Part shown: in pieces, positions 22,737 to 36,438 of the stretch
Position numbering within the stretch: position 1 is the first letter of the stretch
Layout: each line of letters starts with the position of its first letter
The notes under the pieces: model-generated
What the model saw: the letters and a program-made list of their open reading frames with translations, nothing else
Told to the model about the DNA's origin: nothing
Databases searched by the model: none
Translations under genes and position numbers: made by a program
Assembly (NCBI GenBank): GCA_001643675.2
Contig: LSRY02000017.1
Location: 620,001-684,000 of the forward strand
Length of the DNA: 64,000 nucleotides
Direction: 5' to 3'
Source of the DNA: Monocercomonoides exilis
Lineage: Eukaryota > Preaxostyla > Oxymonadida > Polymastigidae

Positions 22737-25700
22737 ATGAAAACATCAAATTATCTGTTTGCTATGCTTCTGCCTTTTATTACCAAAATGGCAACATGTG
22801 GAGGTATGACGGATAATTTCTGGCCAAAGGAGAGTGAGGAAGCAAGGGAAACATCAAATTTGCTTCTTTTTATTCCCCCAAATTCTTTGCAGATGCTGCA
22901 CAATAACGACAATCCGCCAGGTGATGTGGAGAAAAATGATGGGAGAGAGAGTCAACACTGCGGAAGTTCGACTCGAATTGATGTGAGCATACACGTGATG
23001 AATTCCACTTTTTCAGTGTGGAATATTGAGATATGCGCAAAAGAGCACAGTTCAGTGTTTTTCATCAACGAATCTTCGATATCTTTGAGCTGCTGCTCGA
23101 TGAAATATTCAGCAAAAAGATGCATTCCTCCATTCGCGCAAACTGGTGGTTGCTTGTGTTGCGAGAACATTTCACTCACAACATCTGCTGCTGAAAATGG
23201 CATTCCTTCGTTGATGGCTTCCCATTTGGTTGGAAATATTTTGATCCAAGAAACATCAAACAGAGTGAGTGTATCCAATTCTGCTTTTTCGTCTCTGCAA
23301 CTTCTGTCTTCTCCATTTCTTTCTTCGTCAGGAAAGGAAAATGTGGACTTGGCAAGATCTTCTTTTTGCAACATTTCGATCGCTTCAGCACAAACAATCA
23401 GAATTCCTTCTTCTATTTCAGAGAGTTTGAACTCGATTTCAGGGTGCTCGTTCTGTGAAGTTTGCGATGTGTTTTATGGAGGTGTTATTCGATCAATAAA
23501 TACAGCAGGCACAACATTGTGCTCATTCAACAACACATATCAACGATGCAAAAGCAATGCAAATGCAAATGCCTACTATTCAGGAGAGTCTGGACGTCAA
23601 GTTCTAACGCAGTCAGAAATATTTGAAGATGACACATTTGATAAATGCATTTCTCCAAAAAGTGGAGGAGCAATTTTTGCTGTTAATAAAACGCTTACGA
23701 TTACCGTTAGAAGGTGTAAGTTTATTTCGTATGCTTTTTATATAATTCCACAAATGATAATGATTAATAATATCTTAAAAATATATTTTTTTAAACATTT
23801 CTTTTTATTCATTTTGTTTTTCTTCATCATTTTGTTCGCTGGAAATTTTCTATCTTTTGCTTTTGTATGAAGATGTTCAGCTTCTCACGTAGGAGCTGTT
23901 GAAGCGTCTAATGTTTTAGGAGCGAGCTTTGAAAATAACAATTTTTCGCATTGCTGTTCAACGTCAAATGGTGTTGGTGCTGTTCAATGCTATAATTATG
24001 GTAAAGGATTTATTTTGATTTCTGGATGTCTTTTTGATAATTGCAATTCCAGCAACTATTATGCAGGTTCACTGAGGTTGGTGAAGATTTTTGGAGCAGA
24101 TGGAAAGAAAGTTGATCCATTCTCAGTTGACCAATGCATATTCTTGCAAAACAGGGCAGGATCTTGTGCGGGTGCCTTGCTTATAGAAAATGAAATTGAC
24201 GCTTCGCTTCTTTTAAAAGAATCTTCATTTCAAGGCAACATTGCTGGACGTGATGGCGGAGCAATCCAAATCCATCAGCTAAAAAGCATGCAAATTGATA
24301 GCAGTTTTGTTTTTATGAAATTTTGCTTTTTTGATGGAAACACTGCAAGAAATGGAAATGGACATGATGTCTATGTAATTTATCCAAATTTGATTGACTG
24401 TCCATTTGAATTATCTTTCTCGACCACAGAAAAACAAAGAGTTTGGTTCAACGGCAGTCAAACAGAATATGATTACTGGCTTGGGAAGGGGTTACTGAAG
24501 CGTTATGTTTCCAGCAATGGAAGTGATACTGAATTGCTATGTGGGGAATCGGTAGACAAACCCTGCAAAACGATTGAAAGAGCTGTGAGAAATTCAGGAT
24601 ATGCCATGACGCAAGGAGTAAAGCTGATGACTTCCATATTTGCTCCTCTTGCTTCGATTGAGTGTGGAGAAAAGCACATTGAAGTTTCTGGAGAAAGTCA
24701 TCTTAACTCAATTGTTCGAACGCAATCCTTGGAAGTCTCTTCAGTTTTATTCTGTGTATCAAGTGGAAGTTTGATTATAACAGCAATACAAATCCAACAT
24801 GATTCAACAGCACATCCATCTCCACGACTTTTTGTGGTGAGCTCTTCCGCAGGAGTGCTTTCTTTGTCTGATGTTCTCGTTTTATCATCAGGCTCTGAAT
24901 CAGGAGGGAGCGAAATAGATGCATCACCATTCATTTCGAACATGCATTGCTTTTCACTGGAAAATGTGGAGATTCGGAATATGGTTCTTTCAGTTCCAAT
25001 CTTCAGTGAAGTTGAACTATCTTCTAGAAGTTCTCCAAGAATTGTGAATGTGACCTTTGAGAATATCACAAGAACCACTGGAAGTGGGTCTATTTTCTCC
25101 TGTTCATTGGATTCTGGAAGCTCTTTTGGCTTATCAAACACAACGCTGAAAAGATGCTCTTGTGCAAATGGCGATGGTGGAGGGATTCACTTTTCGTTGC
25201 AAACAGGAAGTGAATTGCGAGTTGGAGACAATTCAAATGTTAGGTTTGAATCATGTTCATCGCCCACTGATGAATCAAAGAAAGGAAAAGGAGGGGCGAT
25301 GCATCTGACATGCCTGAACAATGAATGCAGTTTCAGGATTGAGCTTTGTGCCTTTGTTGGATGTGATGCCTGGAGAGGAAAGAATGTATTTGTGGAAGCG
25401 CAGAACCTGTCGAAGGTCATCAGCAATGCATCACTTGAATTTCATCCCCAAATTGGAATCAACGCGACAAACTTCTGTGAGTTGAGCGGTATTGAAAGAG
25501 GCAATCCTGAGATTATTATTCCAATTGCCTTGTTTCTGCGAGCTTTTCAGCCACCTGCACATGTGAGTGGGAAAGCAAATGGAAATGATTTCAGGCTGTG
25601 CGGCTTTGCTGATTATCCATGCCAAACAATTAAAAAAGCTGCTGAGTTTCGGTTTCCCAACTCAAAACGAGTGGTGAGGCTTGCGAGTTCATTTGGATTT

Positions 25701-28700
25701 GATGAGGAAATAACTTTGAGCGAGCAGTCATATGAGATGGATTCGAGTGACAAAGCAATTGGATTGAGAGTGGAGACAACAGAACCAAAAGAGCACGACT
25801 GGTTGGTGAAAAACAATGTGACGACAGCACTCATAAACATCACCTTTGAGCTGAAGCAATCGATTTCAGGGCGTTCCACATTTGTATATTCATTGGCAGG
25901 AGACATGAGAATTATTGACTGTGCAATTGATGGGATGGACAATGCAAATGCGATTGGGTATGCATTTATCAGAGCGAGCGGTGGGTATATGCAGATGCTG
26001 AGGCTGAGATGTGGTGCTGAGAGAGAGGTGTTGTTTGGAAGTAACATGGTGCTTGTGGATGGAAGTGCGAAATGCACAATTGATCAACTAACGATGAACA
26101 ATGTGAGAGCAAGCGGGAGTGGAGGAGTGATAAGAATGACCACAAGCAATTCAGTATTAATTCAGAATTGCTCGTTTGGAGATTGTGCTTTGCAGAAGAG
26201 TGGGATGATTCACATTGAGGCGTGCTTATTGTTGAAGCTGAAGAACACGTCATTTGGTAACGTCACGAGAACAACTGGGGATGGTGCTTGTGTTTCTTTT
26301 CAAGCAGATGAGGTAAGCAGGTTTGTTGTTGATATTGAGAACTGCTCATTGAAAGGATGCAGAGTGACTGGAAATGGCAATGGAGGAGGAGGAATGTGTG
26401 CAGTGCTGAGAAAGACGAGCGAACTGTATGTTTCATCGACTACGTTTGAAGAATGCAGAGCACCCTCAGAAAGCGGAACGAATGGGCAAGGAGGAGGGAT
26501 GCTGCTTCATCTTTTGGATTCCGAGGCAAGATTTGAGCTATCGGAAACACTTGGTTTCATATTGAACGAGGCTGAACATGGAGCAAATCTATTTGTGCTA
26601 TCTCCAGATTTGGCAACAAGTGTGAGAAAAGAACAGATTCTGTTTCCAATTCTTATTTCTGATCTCAGCACGTTGGCGATGGGAATTGACTCAAAGTGTG
26701 GAGACTTGATCATTCCACTGAAATATTATCTTGCAGACGATCCTGAGGCGATGTTCATGAGCAACAGTGGAGTGGATGTTGTTGTGTGTGGATTTGAAGA
26801 GTTCAGGTGTAAAACAGTTGATTATGCATTGCAGAGAGTTATGGGAAAGGAAAGAAAAGTGCGATTTGGAGAGACGTATTTATTTTCAGAGAATGTGATA
26901 CTGAACGAAAGTGAAGGATACGAGTTTTGTGGAGTTGCAACAAGAACGAGAATGGAAATGAAGGGGAACGAGACTGGTAGTGAATGTGTGATTGTAGTTT
27001 TTTCGAGAGTCAAGTTTGAGCTGTTTGTGCTTGTTCTTCACGGATCGCTTCAATCTACTCAAACAAGTATGTTTCAAGTATCAGGAGCTGATGGAGAGCT
27101 ACAAATAAAAGATTGCGGAATCGAATGCGAGCCTTCTGTGATTCAGTGCAATTATTCGTTCATTCGCCTTCAAAGTGGAAGTCTTTCTGTTGCAGGGTTG
27201 AGGATAGAAACTGTGCAGTTTGCATCGGCACCTATCCTGTGTCTGAAAGGAAATGGAAAAGCATTGATAAATAGTGTCTTTATCAGCGATGTGCAGATGA
27301 TAGACGCAAATGGTCTAATTGAGTACACCTCCGAGAATTTACTTTCACTGACTAATGTGACTGCACAAAGCTGTAGCAACAGAAATTGCGGATTCATTAG
27401 TGACAGAGAAGGAAGGGATCTTTCGATTACAAACAGCTCACTTCAGGGAGTGAATAACTTGGAAGGGAATGGAAGTGTTGTGAATGGAATGATTGGAAAT
27501 GAATGCAAGATGAGTATTTATGATGTTAAGATTGAAGGCTGTGGAGCATCAAAGGGATGCGGGGGAGGAATAAGTGTGGTTCTGAAAGGAACAGGAGTGA
27601 TGAGGATGGGAATTGTGGAGTATGAGACATATTTTGGGAAGTGTTCAGCCAGCGGAGAAGGACCAGTTGGGGGGGTATGGAGGGGGAGTGATGCTGAGGT
27701 GTTGTGAAGGAGGAAGAGATTTTGTAATGACGAAGTTGACTTTTGGAACGGAAGAGACAGCCAATTCAGCAAGTTTTGGAGGCAAGAATGTGATGATGGA
27801 GTGCGAGAGCTTGTCAGAGCTTGTGAATGAAACATCGTTCAATTTTTCGTTTGAGATTGATGTTGACAAGAATCCGGACTTGCGAGATTTGATGGGAATG
27901 GAAAATGAAAATATCGGACAGCTAATCCCGCTTGTGGTGCTGTTTCGCGAAAAGCCCACAGTTGGATATGTCCATGGGAGAGGTGGAGGAATGGATTATG
28001 ATAAGTGTGGATATTTTGACTTTCCGTGCAGCACACTGAAATATGCAGGAAAAGCCTTGTTTGGAACATCATTGGCAGTGCTGCGTCTGCTATCTTCTTT
28101 TTCAATTGAAGAGGAAATTGTTGTCGATTCACAGGCAATGATAATTGACGGAGAGATGCAGATGCAACGAGTTGTTGTGAATGAATTAGGAGAAGGAGAG
28201 AGGGAAAAGGAAAACATGATTGAAACAATGCAAAATGTGAAGTTTAACAATTTGGCATTTGTTGTTTCAAGGTTTGCAGAATCGACAAAGGAAAGTGTGT
28301 TTCTGTGCAGTGGCAACATTTTGAGAATTGAGGGATGCTCATTTGCAACCAAAGAAGGGATAGTTGAGGCAACATGTATTTGTTGCAGAGGAGGAAAGAT
28401 TGAGATGGTGAAATGTGAATTCGGGAACTTTGAAACACTTAGAAAAGGGATGATTGTGATTGATGGTGTTGGTGTGGAAGGTCTGGTCGATGAAGTGACA
28501 ATTAGGAATTCTACAAGGGAAGGAGGAGGGAGTGTGGTGGAATTGAAGAGAGGGAAGGAAGTAGTGATTGCAAACTCGACGCTGAAAGAAACAGACTTTG
28601 CTGATGGGAATATGATTCTGGTTGGAAATGGAGAGGAGGGATGTGGAACGAGCCTGACGATGAGGAACAACACATTTTTGGAGATAACGAGGAATAATGG

Positions 28701-31700
28701 AAATGGAGGGGTGATGAATGGGGATGTGAGGAATAGAGAATGCATTGAGATTACAAACTGCACTTTTGAGAAGTGTGGTTGCGAGGCAGATGGTTCAATG
28801 GGAGGAGGAATGGTGATGATTGTGAGAGAAGGAGGGAGGTTTGTGTATGAGCGCAATAAGATGGACAAGTGCACCGTGCCATCTGGAAGTGGAAAGGGAG
28901 GAGGGCTGTATGTGAGGTTTGAGAGCATGAACATCACATATTCGATGAAAAACAACGAGTTCAGAAACAGTGTGGCAGAAAAGGGAGATGATGTGTACTT
29001 GGTGTGTGAGTCGCCGTGGCTGATGCTTCTTCCGACATTGTGGTATGGGACAGCCACGAATGCGACAGTTCAGAAGCTGATGTGGGTTGAAGAGCTTTCT
29101 GACGCCAGCAAGGAAGGGTCTATCATAAGCTATTTGTTCCCGTCTTTGGGATCGTATATGTTTGTGGATGGAACAGGGAACGACGGGCAGAACTGTGGAT
29201 TGAAGGAAAACCCGTGCTTGTCAGTTGATGTGGGGTTTGCCCGGATGAAGGATGAGCATGTGATCATGCAGCTGGAGGGGGATGCAGAAGTGAATGGGAA
29301 AATCAATAGAGATGGAAAATCACTGACGATTCAAGGAAATGATGAGTCACAGAAAATGGTTGTTGGGGAGGAAGGAAAATTTGAGCAAACAGAGGGAGAG
29401 GCATTGACCTATTTGATTTTTTCAGTTCTTGAGTTTGTTCTTCCGCGAGCATCGATGAATCTTGCAGAAGAACAATCAGTTGTGGAAGTGAGGGTGGGGC
29501 AATGCACTTTTGTTGATTGTTCATTTTCTGGCTGTGGAAATGCGCAAAATGAATGTGGGAAATGGATTGTTGCAGTCAAAGGAGGATTCGTTCATTTTGA
29601 CAGGGCTATGATGAAAGGAGTGCATTTTGCAGGAAGTGGTATTGCATTGTGCAGCGGTGGAAGCACAGCTTTTGAAAACTGCACAATCGATGATATGCAT
29701 ACAAACGGTGTTGGACTTGTTATGAATGAAGCCGGATCCGATGTGTCCTTGCAAAATTCAACAGTTATGAAATGCATCGTGGGGTTGAGTTCATTCTTGG
29801 TGTCGAAAAGAGGAGCCAAATTGAGTATCAATGAAGAGAGCTCTTTTGAGGATGTTCAAACTGAAAGTATGCGAGGTGGATGCATCCGATGCGAATTGGG
29901 AATGAATGATCAAGTCAATGTTGAAGCTGTGTCCTTTATGAAATGTGCAGCAGATGAAAATGAAGGAAGAGGAGGAGGAGTGTATTTGGATGTGCTGGAT
30001 GATAGCGAGAACAACATCAAATTTTCAGAAGTACAATTCAAAGGCAACCAAGCATTTGAAGGGAAGGATTTGTTTGTCTCGTGCAAAAAACTGAACGAAA
30101 CGGTGACAAGTGCGAGGTTTGGATTTGAGTATGAGGATGAAGAAGGAGTGTTTGTTGATATGAAAGGAAGGGATCGAGATCGGTTTGAAGAAAGTGTGGA
30201 TCTTCGGTTGTTTCTTGTTGAAAGAAAGGCGGAGGAAGTGTATGTGTCTTCAGAGGGATATGATGCAGCTGGGTGTGGAAGCGAGATTTTTCCTTGCTGT
30301 TCTGTGTGGAGTGGGATTAACCATATTGGTGGGAATGAAGTTGGACTTGAAAAGAGACTGGTTGTAATGGGTGAAAGCAGAATTGAAGATTGCTTTATGT
30401 TTGATGAAGAGATGGCTTTTGATGGTCATGCGAATGAAGAGGAAGAGGTGAAATGGAAGCTCATCCACTTTGCCAGCTCGACAACTGGAAGTGGCATGAC
30501 TTCAGTGATTGCTTCGAGCAATTCACTCAGTTTGCTTTCACTGAAGCTTGAGATTCCTTCGTTGTTTGAAGCGAAATTGGTGTCACTTATCTTGTCGAGT
30601 GGAAAGCTTCGATTTGAGAATTGCACTTTTGCAGCGATTGTGACAGATGTGGTTGAATACTCGCTTGTGAAAACAACGAATGGGACATGCTCGATGATTG
30701 GGTGCTCATTGCAATGTTGCCTGTTTGCCATTTCTCCATTTATTGTTTCATCTTCGATGGAGCTTGAACGCTGCAACTTTTCTCAAATAGAGAATACCGG
30801 AGGCAATGAAGGTGGTGTGATGAATGTAATATTGAAAGAAGAAGAATATGTTGCGATCAAGGATATTTATGCGTCAGTCTGCTCGCTATCAGCTGATCGC
30901 AGCAGAGGAGGGTTTTTCTTTTTGAATTGCCAAAATTGCAGCAGCAGCAACAGCATGCATTTGCTTCTGGATGTTGGTGTAAAGTTTGATAAGAACAGAG
31001 CAGATATTGGAAAGAATGTGTTTATTTTGGCAGCTGATTTGAACAACACAGTGAGGACGGAAATATTCAGATTTGATTATGAGTCGATGAAAGAAGACGG
31101 ATTGCTGTTTGTTGGGAGCGACAACATTCATTCAGACAAAGATTTGTTTATGTTCCTCGTTCCATATGGCTCATTTGAGATATTTATCTCATCGAATGGA
31201 TTTGATGTGGCGCGGTGTGGAAGCAAGAGAGAGCCATGCAGAACACTTTGGAAAGGAATGAAAAACATGAAAGACGGAGAAGAAATGAAGACAATTCAAA
31301 TTGAAGGATCTTCATCAATTCGAGATTCATTCAATGCGTCCAACTATCAGTTTGAAAAATCGGAGACAATGGGTGAAGAAAATGAAAAGGCTGTGCTGTT
31401 TTTGGAGAAGGCAGTTGAAGATGGACTGAATTGCTATTTGGCGAATCACAAATTTCTTTCATTCACAGGCATTGCACTTCACTTGAGAACTAGGGTTGAT
31501 AATGCTTGCAAAACTGCAGTTGTAAATAGAGCTGGGAAGTTGGAAATGACTGGATGTTCATTTCGCTCAGATGCTCAGCAAAGCACTCCAAGCAGATGCG
31601 TGTTTGTGGCGATGGGTGCAGGAGAATTGGTTGTGAAAGATTTGTTGATGGACTCCAGCAGTGTTGGAAGCAGTGTTTTTGTGATCAATGAAGTTGGTGT

Positions 31701-34700
31701 TGCTTGCACAATGGAGAGTGTTCATTGCTCATCTCTGAATGAAACAGAAGGATGTGTTTTCACAGTGAAAGAAACTGAAGAGCAAATGCACACGAAGAAT
31801 GGGAAAGAAATGAGCAGTATTTTGTTTGAGAATTGCTCTTTTGTGGGGATGAAAAGAAGCGATGATGGAGCAAGCGTGTGTGAGATGAAAGGAGAGAGCG
31901 GGATTGAGCTGAGGATTGAGGACAGTTTGTTTGTGGACAACAAAGCAGAAGCAAGCGAGAAAGGCGGAGTGATGCTATTTGTGTTGAGTGGGTTAGGGGC
32001 ATTGCGTATTTCGAAGTCGACGATAAGTCGGTGCTGTTGCAGCGAGAGTGGGAAAGGAGGAGGAGTGTATTTGAGGAGCAGAGAAACAGGAAGGCTGGAT
32101 TTTGTGTTTGAGAAGATGAATTGGAGTGCAAACACAGCAGGTGTGGGGAATGATATTTTTGTTGAGTGCTACAACATCACGAGCCAGATTAATGAAACGC
32201 AGTTTCATTTCGATCTGAGAGAGAAGTATTATGTTCAGCTGAATGCGATATATGGAATAGATGTGACTGAGCACACAGGAGACACAAACTTGATCGATTT
32301 CATAACGATCCATCAGAGCGATACGATTGTTGTGTCGAGTGAGAACGGGTCGAATGAGCGCCAGTGTGGTACGTACACTCTTCCATGCTATTCGATTGAT
32401 TATGGGCTGATGCACCTGACTTCAGAGTTCATGAGCCTCGTGTTTGTTGATGGAGCAAGTGTGATCAATGGGGAGCTGCAGCTGGAAGAGATGAGTCTGA
32501 GTTCTCGAGGGAGAGAATTGTGCCATGTGGAAGTGTGCTCTTCAATCAAATGTTCCAGACAGGCTCTGATAGAAACAACAGGCGCTATGTCAATTACAAG
32601 ACTGAAATTTGTGTTTGAATCTGGATTTGCCTCATCACATTCTTTTCTTCTTTTCCCTGAAGGAGGATTGCTGGAAGTGACAAACTGCACATTCAGCACC
32701 AAAATCACAGAGGGAATGGGAGAACGTGTGCAATCGAGTATTCCATTCTGCATTGTGCGAATTGAGAGAGGTGAATGCATGCTTGAGGGCTGTGTGGTGT
32801 CAGATCTTTCACTCTCTGCTTCAGCTGTCTGTATGCTTCAATCTGCAATCCTTTCCTTGATTTCGTGTGACTTTTTTGATCTCAGGATGGGAACAAGCCT
32901 TATTGATGCAGTTGAAGGAGAGCAGTTGGGAATAGAAAAAATGAGTGCAACAAATATAACTTCAACTGATAATAGTGCATCGTTGATATCATGTTTGAAA
33001 GCGAGAAAGTTAGCACAGCTGACAAATTGTTCGTTAAGAAATGTTCTTGTGACAAATAGAGAGGGAAAAGGAAAATGCATTTCTGTGAAGGAGAGTGCAA
33101 ATACAATGATTGAGAGCTGCATTTTTGATGGCAACACGTATGAAAGAGAATTTATGAAGGAAAGATTTTTGAATGAAAATGACAACGAGAATGAGATATG
33201 CAAGTGGAATGGATCAACTTTGGAAGCAATAAGTTGCAATATGAAAATGAAAGATACTACAATAACAAATACACCAGAAGGTGGACTTGCAATAAGCGGA
33301 GGAAGTGTAGAGATTGAAGATGGCAAGTTTGACAACAATAACCCATCCATTGAAGGATATCCATCACTGAGAAGAAACATCATTTGTTCAGATTCTGGAA
33401 CATTGAATGTGCTGAGTTTGAAAGGTGGAGATGGAGTTTTGCCAAACACTTCACTTTGGATGTTGAATGATGGGTGCAGTTTTGAAGGAATTGCTTCCGA
33501 AAGAGATTCATCATTCTTTATTCCTAAATTGGAGAGTGTGGAAGGAAAAGAAGAAACTGGTAGAATGAAGCTGACATTCAAAGGGATGATTCTTATTCCA
33601 TGCAACTTGTCATTCTCAGTTGTGAAGAGAAATGGAGAAGAAAAAGAGATCGAAAAGCATGATTTTGATTCAAATGGGTTTTTGTCGGAAAAAGAAGTTG
33701 AAGGAAGTGTGGGAAAAGATCTTATCAGCAGTTGTGGAGATGAAATAGAGGTGAGTGTGTATATTTTGTTTGGGAATGCAGAATCTCCTTCATCAACACA
33801 GCCATTTATTCTGAAGAATGCAAGTGAAACAAAGGAAAATGGAAATGAAAGGATTGTTGAAGGAGGAAGAGAACAAAAATCATTTTGGCCGATCATTGTG
33901 ATCATCATGGCAATCATTCTCATGATTGTGCTTATTGTGTCTGTTGTTTTGGCAGTTCGATGGAGAAAACAAAAGAGAAGAACAGAGGAGTTGGAAATCA
34001 TTGTGGAAGACACAGTGAGGAAGGATCCAAAACTGATTGAGATGGTGACGATGGAGATGTCACCGGAGGAGCAATGGCGAAGGGCGGAGAGGGAAGCTGA
34101 AAAGAAGAATGAAGAAAAGATAAAGAAGAGAGTATATGCGAAAAGCTTGGAACATTCTGAGTCATCAGAACATCTTCTCTCTGAAAGCGGATCGACTGAA
34201 TATATTCTAGGGAAAGATTCAGACAAGATCCCTGATTGGGCATTAGAAAAGGAGGAGGAGGAAGAGATAAGAAAGCAGACTCCATCTCCATCCATTTCTT
34301 CCACTTCAACAACAGATTCAGATTCAACATTTGTTCGTGGGGAGGATCTGTGTCCAACCACCTCATCGATGTCGAATCTGGTGGATGCAATAGCCTGTTC
34401 ATCTCCACATGAGAAGCTGATTGTGGATTTGAGGGATTCATTGTTCATGCTGCTTCATGGGAGGAATGAGAAAAAGGAGATGGCGATTGGCTCGTTGAAG
34501 GAGAGGGTGATGACAGCAGCACAGGTTCTGTTCTGGGTGGCGAATGGAGCCATTCACTCCTTTGACGAGATGGAAAACCCTCTTCAGTCATTGTCCAGTT
34601 TGAGTCCACACATTGTGTTGTTCTCAGAGCACATGGTTATCTGCATTGTGGTGCATTCGGACTTATTGTCAGATGATTCAGATTCATCTTCCATCTCTTC

Positions 34701-35202
34701 ATCGACTGTCGTGACATCTGCAAGTGATGATGAGGAGGAGGAAGACTCTCTTCCTTCGTCAGCGTTTGAGGATGAGAACGATTTCAAAAAAGAGTGTCTA
34801 AGGTGGAAGGCACCTGAGCTGCTGATGAACAAGAAGATGGGAGCGACAAAGAAGTCGGTGGTGTTTTCGATTGGGATGATGGCGTGGGAGTGTCTGACGC
34901 TCCAGATCCCGTTTGGAGAGTATGAGGCAGAGGTGGCAGGGCAGAAGATCGCGAATGGGGAGAGGCCTGAGCCAGAGGAGATTGAGGGATGTGAGCTGAG
35001 CAAGGGGGTGAAAGCGTGCTTGTCGCAGAATGGAGAGGAGAGGCCAGGGCTGATGGATGTGAAGCGGGAGCTGTTTGGGCACTTCCCGGCCGGGGCTGTG
35101 ATGGTCACAGTGACTGATGCGATTGGGCTGGAGGTTGGGTCGGGGGATCGAGATGGAAGTGGGGATAGTGAAGCTGAGAGTGGAGATTCGTTGATTCGAT
35201 GA
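22737..35202 (+). CDS. Giant beta-helix surface protein with TM segment and degenerate kinase domain (frameshifted at a G run)
   Basis: Exons 22737-23715 and 23881-35202 are joined by a 165-bp phase-1 intron (GTAAGT...TTCAG). The ATG at 22737 starts a signal-peptide-like MKTSNYLFAMLLPFI. The product is about 4,100 residues if the frameshift at G7 (27669-27675) is set aside; as read, it stops at 27707. The ectodomain has eight modules, each opening with VSS.G.D...CG....PC.T (about 24501, 25557, 26751, 27961, 29151, 30235, 31175 and 32321) and containing Cys-rich beta-helix strands such as F..C....GGG. A TM helix, IIVIIMAIILMIVLIVSVVLAV, lies at about 33893-33958 and is followed by RWRKQKRR. 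The cytoplasmic part ends in a kinase-like region with RWKAPELL, SIGMMAWECLTLQIPFG and NGERP, but with no HRD or DFG motif, so it is probably a pseudokinase. The layout resembles the pectin-lyase-fold/kinase proteins of oxymonads. Role unknown; an adhesive or receptor role is inference. Confidence 0.75.
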
Positions 35203-35751
35203 GTGGAAACGGTCTGGATGCTTTGAGGCATTTGAAAAAGAAATTTGTGCAATTTTTTCTTTTGAAGAGTTCAGTTGGAAGGTGAAAATGAAGAGATTGT
35301 TCAAGGAATGGAGTGAAAAGCAAATTGAATGTGGAATATATTGTTGGAAGATTTACTTGAGCAGTGGATTGAATCTTTCAGGACTTGTGGTCTTTTGGAA
35401 GATAATTATGCATTTCATACAAATACAACAAACATGCATATATGTGCTTGCTGCATGGTTTTTAACTTTGTTTATTCGTTTTTATTTCGAAGCTTTTTAC
35501 GAGAGGAAATAGAATAATGCAAGTTTGGGAATCATTAAATTCACACACATTATCATTGTCGAAATATTTGTTAAAAATATTCGTTTAAGAAATATTTTTG
35601 AAACATGTCTTTAGCGAGAAGGTATTATCAGAAAGATGATAATTCATCCAACAAAAAGCAAAAAGTTCCGTCTAAACTCTGCAAAAAGAAAACATTGAAA
35701 ATAAAAGAATCAATCCATTTGATCGAAAATTTATAAACTATTTCTTGACAA

Positions 35752-35818
35752 AAATATTTGAATAAAAACTTTTTAGGTTTTTATTCAAATATTTCGTTTT
35801 TTTTTTTTTTTTTTTTTT
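35752..35818. other. Perfect 18-bp inverted repeat followed by an oligo-T run
   Basis: Arms are at 35752-35769 (AAATATTTGAATAAAAAC) and 35777-35794, with a 7-nt spacer; a run of over 20 T follows within a few bases. It sits about 550 bp downstream of the beta-helix gene stop. It could be an RNA hairpin or simply an AT-rich palindrome. Confidence 0.6.
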
Positions 35819-36027
35819 AACCCAAAAAAGAAATAACAGAACCAAAAACAAAAGAAAAAGAGCATTGATCAAAACCATATAACATTTGCCTCAAGTTCTA
35901 AACTTGATGTTCATTTGCATTTCAAATCCAAAAATGAAAAATACTTAGAAGACAAAATCTCCACAGAGCAATGAATCCCGATATTGTTTTTCATATCAAG
36001 CAAAAAAAAAGAATGAATGAATGAATG

Positions 36028-36165
36028 AAAGAAAAGAAAAGAAAAGAAAAGAAAAGAAAAGAAAAGAAAAAGAAAAGAAAAGAAAAGAAAAGAAAAGAAA
36101 AGAAAAGAAAAGAAAAGAAAAGAAAAGAAAAGAAAAGAAAAGAAAAGAAAAGAAAAGAAAAAGAA
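36028..36165. repeat. AAAAG microsatellite
   Basis: About 27 tandem copies of GAAAA with one or two length variants. It is non-coding; the Phe/Leu/Ser-rich antisense ORFs across it are artefacts. Confidence 0.95.
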
Positions 36166-36438
36166 GTTTTCCTCCATGATAAGCACAACGAATAACACTC
36201 ATTTGTGAAAACAGGAAAATGAGATATATCCAAATCATCTTTTCATAAATTAAAAAGTTCTGATAAGAATATATTGCAATGTTGAGCCTTCATTTGTTTT
36301 TCATAAAAAGAATAAATTAATACTTAAAATGAATTCATGTTCATTCAGTATTATTAAAGTTTCAAAACTTTAAGCTTCAATTTCAAAAAAATATGATTAT
36401 TCATTTGCAAGCATCTTCACAAATATTAACAATGAAGT

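Larger units (their letters stand above)
35203..36438. other. Intergenic region with hairpin, T-tract and pentanucleotide repeat
   Basis: About 1.2 kb with no supported gene. It holds an 18-bp perfect inverted repeat followed by an oligo-T run (35752-35818) and a long AAAAG microsatellite (36028-36165). Confidence 0.6.

Noticed and set aside
32838-34448. A 536-residue minus-strand ORF opposite the beta-helix gene
   Set aside because: It is a shadow of a purine-rich coding strand with few stop codons in antisense. No domain or Met context is seen, while the plus strand has clear beta-helix and TM features.
36028-36165. CRISPR-like or satellite array in the GAAAA repeat
   Set aside because: It is a plain microsatellite without spacers, in a eukaryotic intergenic region.
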